This document shows positions 54,952 to 64,000 of a stretch of 64,000 nucleotides of DNA, piece by piece; within the stretch, counting starts at the first letter, position 1, and every line of letters starts with the position of its first letter. The DNA lies in assembly GCF_000350225.1 (NCBI RefSeq), contig NW_005178753.1:62001-126000 (forward strand), in the 5' to 3' direction. The notes beneath the pieces were generated by a model. That model was not told where the DNA came from. It saw nothing but the letters and a program-made list of their open reading frames with translations, and made no database searches. The translations under genes and the position numbers were made by a program. This stretch comes from Chondrus crispus. Taxonomy: Eukaryota > Rhodophyta > Florideophyceae > Gigartinales > Gigartinaceae.

Positions 54952-56279
54952 CCCTCAACCGCTCCTTTGCGGATTAACCCCAGCCTGCACGAACACACTA
55001 AAAGGGGAAGCGAAGGAGGTCGGCAGACCCTATCGGAGGGTCACAGCCGGGGACGCGTTCAAGTCAAGTCGTCTTGACTTCTCGGACGTCAAGGACGCGA
55101 GACATAAGAACAGGACAGTACGAACTGCCTGAAAAAAATGTTGGGCCCTCGTAATGACCGACATTACGAGGACTGCAATACCCCGTTCGGATCGGAAAAG
55201 TCGGACGACCCCCCCCCGAAGAGGATTGCCGGACGATCCGTTAAGTCCAGCAACCACGGCGAGGGGAGGTCCGACGATTGAGGCAACCCCAACGGAATCA
55301 CGGGAGCCCTTGGTATAATTGGACACAATGCTGGGAGAAAGCGGTACAGCGTACAGTACCCCACGCTGGAGGTGCGTAACGCGAGTGGAGGCCGAACGGC
55401 GATCTCCTCCATACGGCACATAAGCCGCGGAACGCGGAAGGGGTTAAGCAATACAAGGTGTTGCAAGTTGCGGAGAGGAGCTGAAACGCGGGGGCGTAGA
55501 GACTGAGAGTCACTGTGGCTCGTGAGGACAGGGGTCTCGGATGAGACACCGAGCCGCTACGCCAACGGCTAATACGCGAAAATTGGGGCAAGGAGAAAAC
55601 TACACTGTCATACCCCCGACCCGGTCTCGACAGCACGACCGGCCGATGAGGTGTGAAAAAATGAGAAGAGATGGGGACACTTGTCGTACAGTGCGGCAAC
55701 CACACGCAGCGCACCGCTCGCTCGGTGTCAATCCGCCACCACGGGAATAGAAAAATTAACGGAAAATTAATCGGGGGAAAAATGGGCAACTCACGTGGGC
55801 GAACATACGCACGTTGGCATACAAGACACGCAATGCTCCGTGGGATGAAAAATGGGCAACTCACGTGGGCGAACATACGCACGTTGGCATACGAGACACG
55901 CAATGCTCCGTGGGATGGCCAAACGTAGCCCGACTAGACCCTTCAGACGGACAGTACAACACCATGAGGGGGACACACTCGGCGAAGGCGCCAACGAAGC
56001 AGCGCTCCAAACGCGCAGCTTCCCGGCGGCACCGTCCGAGATTGGCCGCCGAATAGCGGCAGCGTCGACACCGCCGCCCTACCCCAAAACCAAAAATATT
56101 GAGTGGTGGACATTGCCCTGGGCAGAGGGGTGGCACGGATCGCACGTGCACAGCGCCGAGCTCGTGTTGCACGACCGACACGCCCCGACGAGCGGGATAC
56201 AAACCACCACCGTCTACTTTGGCGTCGAACGAATCGACAGCGCCTTTGATGGAGGAACGCTACCGCACCCGCAAAGGCT

Positions 56280-56720
56280 GCGCCCACGCCCCGAATGGCG
56301 AGGGACGCGAGAGGATTGAAGGAGAACGCGCGCTGCACGCCGCGACCGCGCCTCGAATGGCGAGGGACGCGAAGGACAAGAACCGCGTTCAGGTTTTTGT
56401 TTCCTCGCCCCCGAATGGCGAGGGGCGCCCGAAGGATAATACGAAGTCCGCACGCTGGGCCACCGCCACCGGACAGCGCAGGGGCGCGCGGACAAGAAGG
56501 CGGATGCGGTTCGCGTCGCGCGCTCGCCACAGATGGCGAGGGGCGCGCGAAAAAGAAAGGAACGTTCGTCGAGTGTCCGCCCTCTCGCCCCGATGGCGAG
56601 GGGCGCGGACAAGAAGACGTTCGCCTTGCACTTGCGCCCCCGCAACCGATGGCGGGAGACGCGAGCGAAGAAGAAGACGATTCCGCGCGTTCGCACCCTC
56701 TCCCCGATGGCGAGGGGAGC
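56280..56720. repeat. Hairpin minisatellite, ~60-bp period, 8 copies (E)
   Basis: Units with CGCC(C)CGAATGGCGAGGG(A/G)CGCG spaced 55-68 bp (near 56288, 56350, 56408, 56465, 56522, 56590, 56645, 56700), spacers AAGGA(C/T)AAGAA-like. Same unit, same orientation within the element, as the array in A. Confidence 0.82.
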
Positions 56721-57289
56721 GAGGACGGGGAGACGAGGTCTGACGGAAGGGGATTCGCCCGGGGACAAGCAAGACCAAGCGCTTCCATACCAAAAGGGAG
56801 GCGACCGTCGCAGACGGGTGCGTGAGCGTGCACGTCGACGTCCACGAAGGTCTCGTGCGCTCTTCGGTAACGAGAGACAGCCTTTCGTGGCACTGTCTCG
56901 TTTTCCGAGCCGGAGGGATACGAAGGCGGCCGAGCTGTGAGAGTTGTCGCACGACGAGACACACACGTTCGGGAAAGCTGACACAACGATTCCCGCCACG
57001 GAACAGGAAGTCGACCCCCTCTCGTGGGATGGCCGACGAGACGCGTTTTGTTGAGAAAACAAATCGCGTAGCATGCACGGGCCACAATAGAGACGCACAC
57101 GCACGATCTCCCCCACGGAGAACGGGTGAGTGAGGAAGACGGAGCGCGAGGAGCGCCGCGGGCCGAGCTTGCGAGGCCCAGGCGCTGCGACGCGGACTTG
57201 CACCGCAGCGCGGAGTGGGGCCGCGGGCCGGATACTTCACGCGACGGGAATGACAGGCAACTGCGCTGCCCTACGAGCCCTCGCCGGCG

Positions 57290-57580
57290 ACAGCGAGGGG
57301 GCCAAAGAGAATGGCATGCGTCCCGCGTCGTTGCGCGCCGCGCCCTCGCCATCGGTGGCGAGGGCCGACAAGCATAAGGATCGTCGTCGCGCGTCGTCGC
57401 GGGCCGCGCCTTCGCCATCGGTGGCGGGGGCCGCGAAGGATAAGAACCGTCGTCACGCGTCGTAGCGCGCCGCGCCCTCGCCACGGACGGCGAGGGCCGA
57501 CAAGTCTACACAACGGCAGGGTCGCGCGTCGTCGCTCGCCGCGCCCTCGTCACCGACAGCGAGGGCCGGCAAGTCTACAG
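57290..57580. repeat. 66-bp hairpin minisatellite, 4 copies (E)
   Basis: Loop bases at 57351, 57417, 57483 and 57552 give periods of 66, 66 and 69. Stem CCCTCGCC...GGCGAGGG, spacer AAGCATAAGGATCGTCGTCG. On the minus strand it again encodes an ARARRATTRDD-like repeat, as in B. Confidence 0.88.
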
Positions 57581-57949
57581 TACGACGGGGAGCGGTACCG
57601 ACCGCCACCGCCCGGGCACAGGCCCTGGAGCGCCCCCGCTCGCGCCAGTATAATGCTGCAAACCGTGCGGCGGAAGCCGACGGCGCCGGCGCGCCCGCCA
57701 CGAAGGCGAGGTACGCCAGATAGAAAACGGACTTCGCGTCTTCGCGCTCTCGCCTCGACGGAGAGCGGCAAGAAGAAGGGTAGCGAACGACTTCGCATCC
57801 GCGCACTTCCCCGATGGCGAGTGGCGCCGCCAGTGAGGCGACCGTCGCGAGCGCAATTTTGAATGCCGATCACACACCGGACGGACCTCCGCGCATCGGA
57901 CGCTGCGGTCGTACGAGAGGAGCCGTTCACTCTCGCGCCTCCCGTTGCT

Positions 57950-58578
57950 CTACGAAGAGAGCCATGTTCGAACAGCATGATGGGACGCGGAGTGGGACGG
58001 CAACAAACCCGAGCTTCTCGCCCCCTTTTTTCTGGACCGGGCCAGGGAGGAGGTCTTTCGCGAGCGTAGGAGGAAGACTCGCCCCCCCTGTCGAGCCGGG
58101 GGGCATCGGGTGGCATACCAGGGCGCCGGCAAATGCCCAAGGCTCCGTACGAGCCCTCGACGGGCTGGTACGAGCCCCCGAGCGACCACGCCGCCACGAG
58201 TTCCTCGCCACGCGGTTCGCCCGCGCCGGCGAGAGGCGCACGCCGGACCGGCGCCGCACCCCCCGCCGTCAAGGAACGACGGGTATCCGATGGCGTGGCA
58301 ACGGACGACGAGGCACCCAAGTCCACGGATACTGTAGAGCTTCGAGTCTGGCGGGTCTTCCGGAACGGCCGCGGAGGCCACCACGGCGGCGAGACGGGAG
58401 AGGCTGGGGTCGTCAGGTGAAAGCGGGAGAGACGAATAATCCGCGCGTACGCAAAGAAACGCGAAAGGGCACACGGAAGGCGGTGACAGGGGAGCGAAGT
58501 CGTCAGGGGGTACGAGGACGACCGTATCGACGGCGGGATCGGACCTGTCTTCCCCTCTCCACAAGCACCCATGAACAC
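57950..58578 (-). pseudogene. Remnant of antisense cargo gene (E)
   Basis: A minus-strand frame near the 3' LTR includes RKTRQTRSSTVSVDL, similar to QKCRSRSTTVSVELVA at the start of the antisense protein of B, with matching DNA around it. After about 60 residues the similarity fades and the frame runs into repeat DNA. The position, just inside the 3' LTR and opposite to pol, is the same as in B. The match is short, so this is tentative. Confidence 0.4.
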
Positions 58579-58604
58579 CGACGTCCCCGCTTAAGGGGGG
58601 GCCG
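58570..58604 (+). repeat. Hairpin plus polypurine tract, distal copy (E), decayed stem
   Basis: CATGAACACCGACGTCCCCG has lost much of the pairing, but GCTTAAGGGGGGG is intact directly before the LTR at 58605. Confidence 0.75.
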
Positions 58605-59257
58605 TGTAGTATAACCCCCCCTGGGGCTTTTTAGGTAGATTAGATCAACAACGGGATCCAGTGCTGTAGAGCCCGATGCTCTACAGTACTACCGCGCGTG
58701 GCCACGTGTACCCCTCGTGTACACGTGTACACACGGGACGGAAGGACACACACGTGTACTGTCAGCCACGACGGCTGACACTATTACTGCATGGTCCGAT
58801 CCGTGCTACAGTAGACCACTACAGTACTTCGGTACTGTAGTGTTATAGATTGTTTTGTATATTAAATATGGAGCGGACCGGCGGTGGTGGAGGAGGACAA
58901 GCACGGACTTGTCACCCACTGACCGTCAAGTTCCGACTTCCCGCTCATTCTAAGGTAGCGCTCGCTAACTACCTTAGAGCGGCACCGAGCGCGGGTTGAG
59001 GACGCGCGCGGTACGCCCACGAGCCGGCTCCGCCTCCGCCCGTCGGTACTGGATCGTTACCCAGTACCGTGCCGGGGTGTCGAGGCGTCGAACCGGTCGC
59101 GCGTGCCCGCGTCCTCCCCGTTCCCGCTCTACCACGCTACCCGGGCCCGTTGCCCGGTGCCGTTATCTGGTGTCCCGCTTCACCCGTCTTCCCGTTCGGA
59201 CGGGGTCTACGTCGAGCTGTGCATACACCCCTCTCCGTTGGGGGTGTTTATGCTACA
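58605..59257 (+). repeat. LTR 4 of the B/D/E chain
   Basis: 653 bp, TGTAGTATAACCCC...TTATGCTACA, closest to LTR 3. Hairpins CTGTAGAGC/GCTCTACAG, CTGTCAGCC/GGCTGACA and CACTACAGTAC/GTACTGTAGTG are kept; TATATTAAATATG at ~58856. It ends inside a transposase gene (GTTCG follows). Confidence 0.92.
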
Positions 59258-60414
59258 GTTCGGAATTTCCCAGAACTATTTAGTGGCTCAAAGAAAGCAA
59301 ACAATGGCAAAGCGTCTAGAATGTGAAAAAGTAGGGAAAGCCTGATGGCATGCCGAAGAGGTACAGACAACCGTGGAATACCCCTTTCGATTACGCGCGT
59401 CACAGGCACTAGGATTAAAAGTGTCCACATCAAGGCTTGTGCCGGTCGAGGAAGGAAACGAGCGGGTTGGGTAATTGGCCTGAATGAAGACTTACTCGAG
59501 GAATTTGAGCGTCTTAGCAAGTCCGGCCTCAAGTTCAGCCCAAAACTTCTGCGTGACTTGACAATTCACTTGGTCTGCGAACCTCGAAATGCGGTGTACC
59601 GTGCCAATCCCAAAGATTTAAATTCGAGCAAACTAATTATTGGATTAATTTCTCCCCGCTGGATACAGGCATTCATGAGTCTTTTCCAAATTGTCAGTAA
59701 GGCACAAACTGGGAAGCTTATGGTATGTCCCGCCAAACAGACACATATTGAGAGGGAGGTGGCATACCACCTTGGGATGGTTGCTTGTGCATTTCGCTCT
59801 GGAGCAATGAACGAAAATGACGTGTGCAATGCCGACGAAACACATTTTATGATTAATTTGGATAATCACAGCACACTGGGAAAATGTGAGGAAACTGAAG
59901 TGAAGTATTCGGATGTGGTGTCGGGCTTCGATGGTATGAAGATGATGATCAGGATCTCTGGCGGAATGGACACGGTCATTGAAGCGCCCTTTCTTGTTTT
60001 TCAGAATATGAAAAGAAGTTATCCTATACAGGGGGTCCCGGACAATGTGCCTGGTGTGTTGTATCGTTCAGACTTGAAAGGTTGGATGGACAAGACTATT
60101 TTTGCACAATATATGGCAGAGAAGAATGTCATCAAATCGTTACCGCATGGGCGAAAACGCATAACGTTGGTCGACAATTGTGGGGGTTATGGAATGTCAC
60201 AGGATTTGGTCAAGAACTTGCAAGCGTGCAACACCGAGCTACGCTTTTTTCACTTAACGCTACAGACTTGATTTAACCGGCGGATTCCTTCGTCATGCAG
60301 AAACTAAAATATGCATGGCTTGGACGATGGGATAGGTATAAGATGGACGTCATTCCCCGAAATGGGTTCGCGGCGGCTTCTTGGAAAATGTCCAACCCGG
60401 AAAACCCTTACTAG
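59258..60414 (+). pseudogene. Pogo-like DDE transposase 1, broken and 5'-truncated
   Basis: Coding similarity begins at the LTR end (VRNFPELFSG) and so lacks the N-terminal helix-turn-helix. A TGA follows at about 59323; the longest frame starts at 59345 (ATG of MACRRGTDN) and runs to 60271. First catalytic Asp in NADETHFMINLDN (~59830); second in LVDNCGGYG (~60172); third probably in the PADSF motif (~60277), reached only after a frameshift at ~60262 and a TAA. The tail WLGRWDRYKM is typical. This family cuts and pastes DNA in the nucleus; this copy is dead. Base composition is AT-richer than the retrotransposons. Confidence 0.85.
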
Positions 60415-60533
60415 TTGTCTTTGGCCGCAGCAGTTGTGAGGGATGTAGAGCAGTGACCCTGTGCACTGTACTTCGGGTTACCGCCGTCGCATGGCCGCGC
60501 TCCCCGCCTTACACACGTGTGTCACACGTGTGC

Positions 60534-60565
60534 TCATCCAAAACGTTCGCGGACGTTTTGGATGA
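60534..60565. repeat. 32-bp hairpin
   Basis: Arms TCATCCAAAACGT / ACGTTTTGGATGA around TCGCGG. Shares ATCCAAA ends with the palindrome 70 bp on. Confidence 0.85.
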
Positions 60566-60603
60566 ATTGTAAGAGTTCGGAAACGTGTACTGTAAGGAAG
60601 TAA

Positions 60604-60631
60604 ATCCAAAGTGTACGCGTACACTTTGGAT
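60604..60631. repeat. 28-bp perfect palindrome
   Basis: ATCCAAAGTGTACG and its exact complement, no loop. Confidence 0.88.
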
Positions 60632-61130
60632 GATAAGACATGTGTATGGCACGTGTGCAGACGTGGTAGGCACAAGTTTATACTCTAATTAGCCTCTAAT
60701 GCCAAGTGGCAATTTTAATGGTAATAATTAATTATTAATTACCCATTTAATATCCGACGCCGACGACGGCGCTCGGCGTATATAGGTCGTGGGTCGGGAG
60801 GCGCTACACCCAGTTACCGTGATTAGTGTCATCATGTGAATAGTGTCATTACCCTAATAGTGTCACTGACACTATTTGTTGTGCCTCCAGAAGGGACGAA
60901 TTTATAATTAGTGTCATTAAACCGCCGGTTTACAGTGTATACAAACTTTGGGCTTTGGGTACGTGTCACGTACACAACAAAAATACTGTACGTGTATTAT
61001 TGTTTCTGTATTTGTTGGCGCGCGTCGCACTCTTCTTCAAAGTGCGCCGTCTCCTTACCCGAAGATCCCATGCAAAGCACCATCAACCTCGCCGCTTTTC
61101 TATCCATCCTTCCTACAATCCCATCAACCA

Positions 61131-62258
61131 ATGCGCGTGCGGGGATCTCCGATCCAGGCCGCTTTCGAGCGCGGAGCTTCTCTTGCTGCTGCGAGAGAAG
61201 CTGCAGCAGCCACAAGCAATGCAAGCCCTTCCGACAACGCCAACTCACCACGTCAAAATCCAAACGCATCCATCTCAGCCCCTCAAGCTCCCATTGGAAG
61301 GAGATCTTTACAGCATGTGCTAAGTATATCGCAGCGTATCCGTATCTGTAAATGGATAATTCAGACAGTTACTTCATCAACCGATGGCAACAAAAATATA
61401 CCTATACGAGCAGTGCGCCACTTTCCCGATCTCTTTCGAGGAAAACCCAACGCAAACATCAAGAAAGCAAGTCGAATTTGGGGCAACAGATCAAAGTACA
61501 TGGCGATGGGTGACTTGGATGCGCAGATGTCATCTCGACACAATCTGACTATAACACGTAACACAACGTTTGGACTTAAACGAATCAGCTTGAAAGCCAT
61601 TTCTGGTCGAGGACGCAAGCTTGCAGCATGGAAACAAGGATTATATCGGGACTGGCGATCCGAATTTGACCGCCTAAGAAAACTTGGCGTCAAGTTTAAT
61701 TATAGGAACTTGGGTGCTCTGGGAAAACATATTTTGGAGAACTCTGAGACAGAAGAATACTCTGCCGACATGACGGGTGATGCCACTGGTAAATGTCTCA
61801 TTGATTTTGTGACAGGCCGTTTCGTGCAAGCCTTTGCAGATGCCTTTCGCATACACAGTCGATCGCAGTGCGGGAAAAAGAAGCTATCGCCAGCCAAGGA
61901 ACTGCAGCTTGAGAAGGAAATAGCACATCACCTCGGTCTCGTTGCACGAGTATTTCGTGGTAAGCATATCGATGAGAATGACGTGGAGAATGCCGATGAG
62001 ACTCATTTCATTATCGAAATGGACAACGGTTATACTCTAGGGTTCACAGGCGACGAAGAAGTGAAATACGCAGATGTCGTCTCGGGTGGTGAAGGGATGA
62101 CTATGCTTGTGCGTTTAAGTGGTGGTCGCGACTCGAAAATAGAACCTCTCTTCACACAGGAAGGTCAAATCAGCCTATCTGACGCAATAAAAAATTTGCG
62201 CAAATATTTTGGTCCGGGCCAGCAAAAAATGTGTCATAAATGTAGCAACGCTTGCTGA
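61131..62258 (+). pseudogene. Pogo-like DDE transposase 2, 3'-truncated
   Basis: I chose ATG 61131 (MRVRGSPIQ); the longer frame from 60948 has an implausible N-terminus. Residues ~55-130 form a DNA-binding region (SISQRIRICKWII, NIKKASRIW). The conserved middle (FGLKRISLKAISGRGRKLAAW) leads to the first catalytic Asp in NADETHFIIEMDNG (~61996) and to the block VKYADVVSGGEGMTML shared with copy 1. After ~62150 it diverges, and it stops at 62256 before the second and third catalytic Asp, so it cannot be active. It is the same family as copy 1 but clearly diverged from it. Confidence 0.85.
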
Positions 62259-63048
62259 TTTCATGTCGCGATTTTGCACATTTTTTACCAATGATGCCAT
62301 TGGCTAGAAAGCAGCATAGTTATGGCACAGCGGCTCTACCTGGCCCGTGGCGGTAGATGGTTGGCTGGAGCTGCACACGGAGTAGGTCTTGCAGGGCCAA
62401 ACTTTGTTACATTGAGGTAATGATGAGACGATGATCACCGCTGCATCTGCGCAGCCACCGACGACTATGTTTTGCTGCTCCAGGGCAATGACAACATGTG
62501 TCCATTCGCAGCCCCAATGCAGCACTAGACGTAATGCCGCGACCTACTCTCAGTCAATGAAATGTTAGTCCAGTGCCTTTCTTGCAAAGGTGATGTCACC
62601 GCGCTGGTCCAGAAACGGTCCCATCCCGAAGGATGAAACCGATAGCAGTTCTAGCGGCGTTCACACCACATTTATTTGTAGCAACTAAAGAGTATTGTTA
62701 CGGCTACATACACTACATTTACCCCGTCCAAATACCGAAATACCGCGGCAGTGGTTCATTGCGCTTCCGTTAAATACAATAATCAACGCCAAGAAACATA
62801 ACAGGAGAGGTCAGTTACGGTCACATTACATGTACTGATGGCTTACTTGATCCTGAGTTAGACGATGGGCGGGTTGACCTGCAGTGAGACAAAGAACGCT
62901 GTGAGGATTGGTCAGAACAGTTCTTCGACACTTTCAATGTGTAAGAGAATGTGCGAACGTACGTTAAAGCTTTGTAGCTAATCGCAAAACGGTATTGCCT
63001 AGAGAAAGCGCTCACTTACCCAACGTGTGCAGCGCACTCGTGTCTCCA
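62259..63048. other. Unassigned DNA
   Basis: No gene, RNA or element end recognised in this stretch. Confidence 0.4.
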
Positions 63049-63335
63049 CATGAGATTTCAACCGAACACGCAACTCGCGGAAATGAAACTGTCAGAAAAG
63101 AGGATGCGCGGTGGATCAGGATTGTGCAGAAGTGGCGTCACTTACTGTGCATGAGATTTCAACCGAACACGCAACTCGCGGAAATGAAACTGTCAGAAAA
63201 GAGGATGCGCGGTGGGTCAGGATTGTGGCAGAAGTGGCGTCACTTACTGTGCATGAGATTTCAACCGAACACGCAACTCGCGGAAATGAAACTGCCAGAA
63301 AAGAAGATGTGTGGTGGGTCAGGACTGCGGACGAG
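63049..63335. repeat. ~101-bp tandem repeat, three copies
   Basis: CATGAGATTTCAACCGAACA starts at 63049, 63150 and 63252 (periods 101 and 102). Copies differ by a few bases; a plus-strand frame stays open across part of it, without recognisable domain. Confidence 0.92.
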
Positions 63336-63380
63336 GGGCGTGCAGAGAGTTGGATCTGGTCCTGGAACTATATATGCAGT

Positions 63381-63412
63381 AGGCGGTAGTTTGATATATC
63401 AAACTACCGCCT
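63381..63412. repeat. 32-bp perfect palindrome
   Basis: AGGCGGTAGTTTGATA followed directly by its exact complement. Lies about 45 bp after the tandem repeat. Confidence 0.93.
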
Positions 63413-63798
63413 TTTCTGAGTTCGAGCAGGGCATCTGAGTGAAAACCAGTTACATTTTCATGGGCACGTGTCAATAGCAGAATATAGGTTCTGAAATCTC
63501 AATTTGAAATTACCGAATTCGGTATGGCATGGTTGCCCTTAATGACAGCCATCCATTGAGCTTTTTTCGTGCGGTATCACATCAAAATGCGAGTAGAAAC
63601 ATCTCATTCTTACCGTTTCTATTCATTGAACCAAGCTTTAATATTAACGGCACAACCGCATGCATCGCCAAATGTAACAAAAGACCTTCTTTCGTCTGAA
63701 GAGCAGTAAGCTTGCTGAAGTCTTGTTAATGCCGAGGTCCATGCCAAACTTCACTGCAGCCCCACTTCCAGTGGCAAACCTGGTCGAAACCGTCACAG
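63413..63798. other. Unassigned DNA upstream of terminal ORF
   Basis: No gene. CTCATTCTTACCGTTTC at 63603-63619 resembles the oomycete initiator plus flanking promoter element, ~180 bases before the ATG at 63799. Suggestive only. Confidence 0.25.
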
Positions 63799-64000
63799 AT
63801 GGGGCGTCAAAGCAAGAGTCGTTGGGTTCTTAAAAAACGCGGACCTTATGCAAAGCGTTCCGAAGATGTTGCATCACAAGGGACCACTTCGGATGGGCAC
63901 GCACCATCTTCTTCTGAAACTCAGCTTGAAAGACATCGAAAAAGAGCAAGGCCATGTAGGCAACTGTCTACAAAGCCAGCAAAACGTCCAGGGGATGGAT
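63799..64000 (+). CDS. Partial ORF running off the window, unknown
   Basis: Open from ATG 63799 for 67 codons to the window end with no stop. The N-terminus is strongly basic (MGRQSKSRWVLKKRGPYAKR), with a second basic cluster (RHRKRARP), as in a nuclear protein. Too short to assign; could be a host gene's first exon or a transposon protein. Confidence 0.3.
   Translation, partial: MGRQSKSRWVLKKRGPYAKRSEDVASQGTTSDGHAPSSSETQLERHRKRARPCRQLSTKPAKRPGDG

Larger units (their letters stand above)
54952..57949. other. Post-pol module of E
   Basis: First part as in D up to ~55280. A direct repeat of about 67 bp at 55786-55920 (GGGCAACTCACGTGGGCGAA twice) follows, homologous to 40375-40450 in B. Then two hairpin arrays (56280-56720, 57290-57580). 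Frames such as 55943-57484 (-) cross the arrays and are not credible as whole genes. Confidence 0.5.
54349..58604 (+). mobile_element. Gypsy element E, severely 5'-truncated
   Basis: Only the last ~200 pol codons plus the post-pol module remain, between LTR 3 and LTR 4. Such a unit has no coding capacity for movement. It keeps both hairpin plus polypurine copies and hairpin arrays. Confidence 0.82.
60415..61130. other. Spacer with palindromes between transposase copies
   Basis: No gene. Contains the palindromes listed separately, ACACGTGTG motifs (~60510-60530), an AT-rich stretch (60700-60750), and four TAGTGTCA repeats including the inverted pair AATAGTGTCA-C-TGACACTATT (60856-60876). Confidence 0.6.

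Noticed and set aside
55943..57484. 513-codon minus-strand frame in element E
   Set aside because: It crosses two hairpin arrays and unrelated DNA; only the 22-residue repeat part is of interest and is reported under the arrays.
60948..61130. Longer N-terminus for transposase 2
   Set aside because: The extra 61 residues look like translated leader; ATG 61131 begins the conserved part more plausibly.

Overview
The window is eukaryotic, transposon-dominated DNA. There is no operon structure and no host gene I can name. The nearly complete proteins are Ty3/gypsy Gag and Pol with chromodomains, a crypton-like tyrosine recombinase, and pogo-like DDE transposases with the motif NADETHF. I recall that transposase type as abundant in oomycetes, so a Phytophthora-like oomycete or related stramenopile is the best guess. 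This is inferred from protein type, not shown. Two 100-N scaffold gaps (1636-1735 and 36171-36270) show a draft assembly, so some junctions may be artefacts.

Layout. (A) 1-10624: a decayed gypsy element on the minus strand, 5' LTR at 10016-10624, 3' end outside the window. It lies against a Ty1/copia relic (10646-11647). (C) 11979-26657: a nearly intact 14.7-kb gypsy element of another family on the minus strand, with two near-identical 1.02-kb LTRs, a 5-bp target duplication (ATCTG), a probable tRNA-Tyr primer site, a possible -1 frameshift signal in gag and one in-frame TGA in RT. Between integrase and the 3' LTR it carries 5.7 kb that includes a 554-codon gene on the OPPOSITE strand. 26663-29334: AT-richer DNA with palindromes and tandem repeats. 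29335-31525: a tyrosine recombinase gene cut in its catalytic motif by a solo LTR of family C. (B/D/E) 31548-59257: a chain of four LTRs of one family (31548, 44727, 53647, 58605) separating three internal regions, all on the plus strand. B has gag and pol, D has the end of gag and a nearly whole pol, and E has only the end of pol. A second family-C solo LTR (52473-53520, TSD GAAGT) sits in D. 59258-62258: two broken pogo-like transposase genes. 62259-64000: mostly unassigned, with a 101-bp tandem repeat, a 32-bp perfect palindrome and an ORF that runs off the end.

Main point. In the A/B/D/E family the end of pol carries an 18-nt hairpin followed by a polypurine tract. The same hairpin plus polypurine tract occurs again just before the 3' LTR. 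Between the two copies lies a 3-5 kb module with hairpin minisatellites, stem-loops that change in a base-paired way between copies, and a long antisense ORF (intact over 724 codons in B except for one TAG; weak N-terminal remnant in E). Element C independently carries an unrelated antisense gene in the same place. The window therefore shows giant gypsy elements with an antisense cargo gene between integrase and the 3' LTR.
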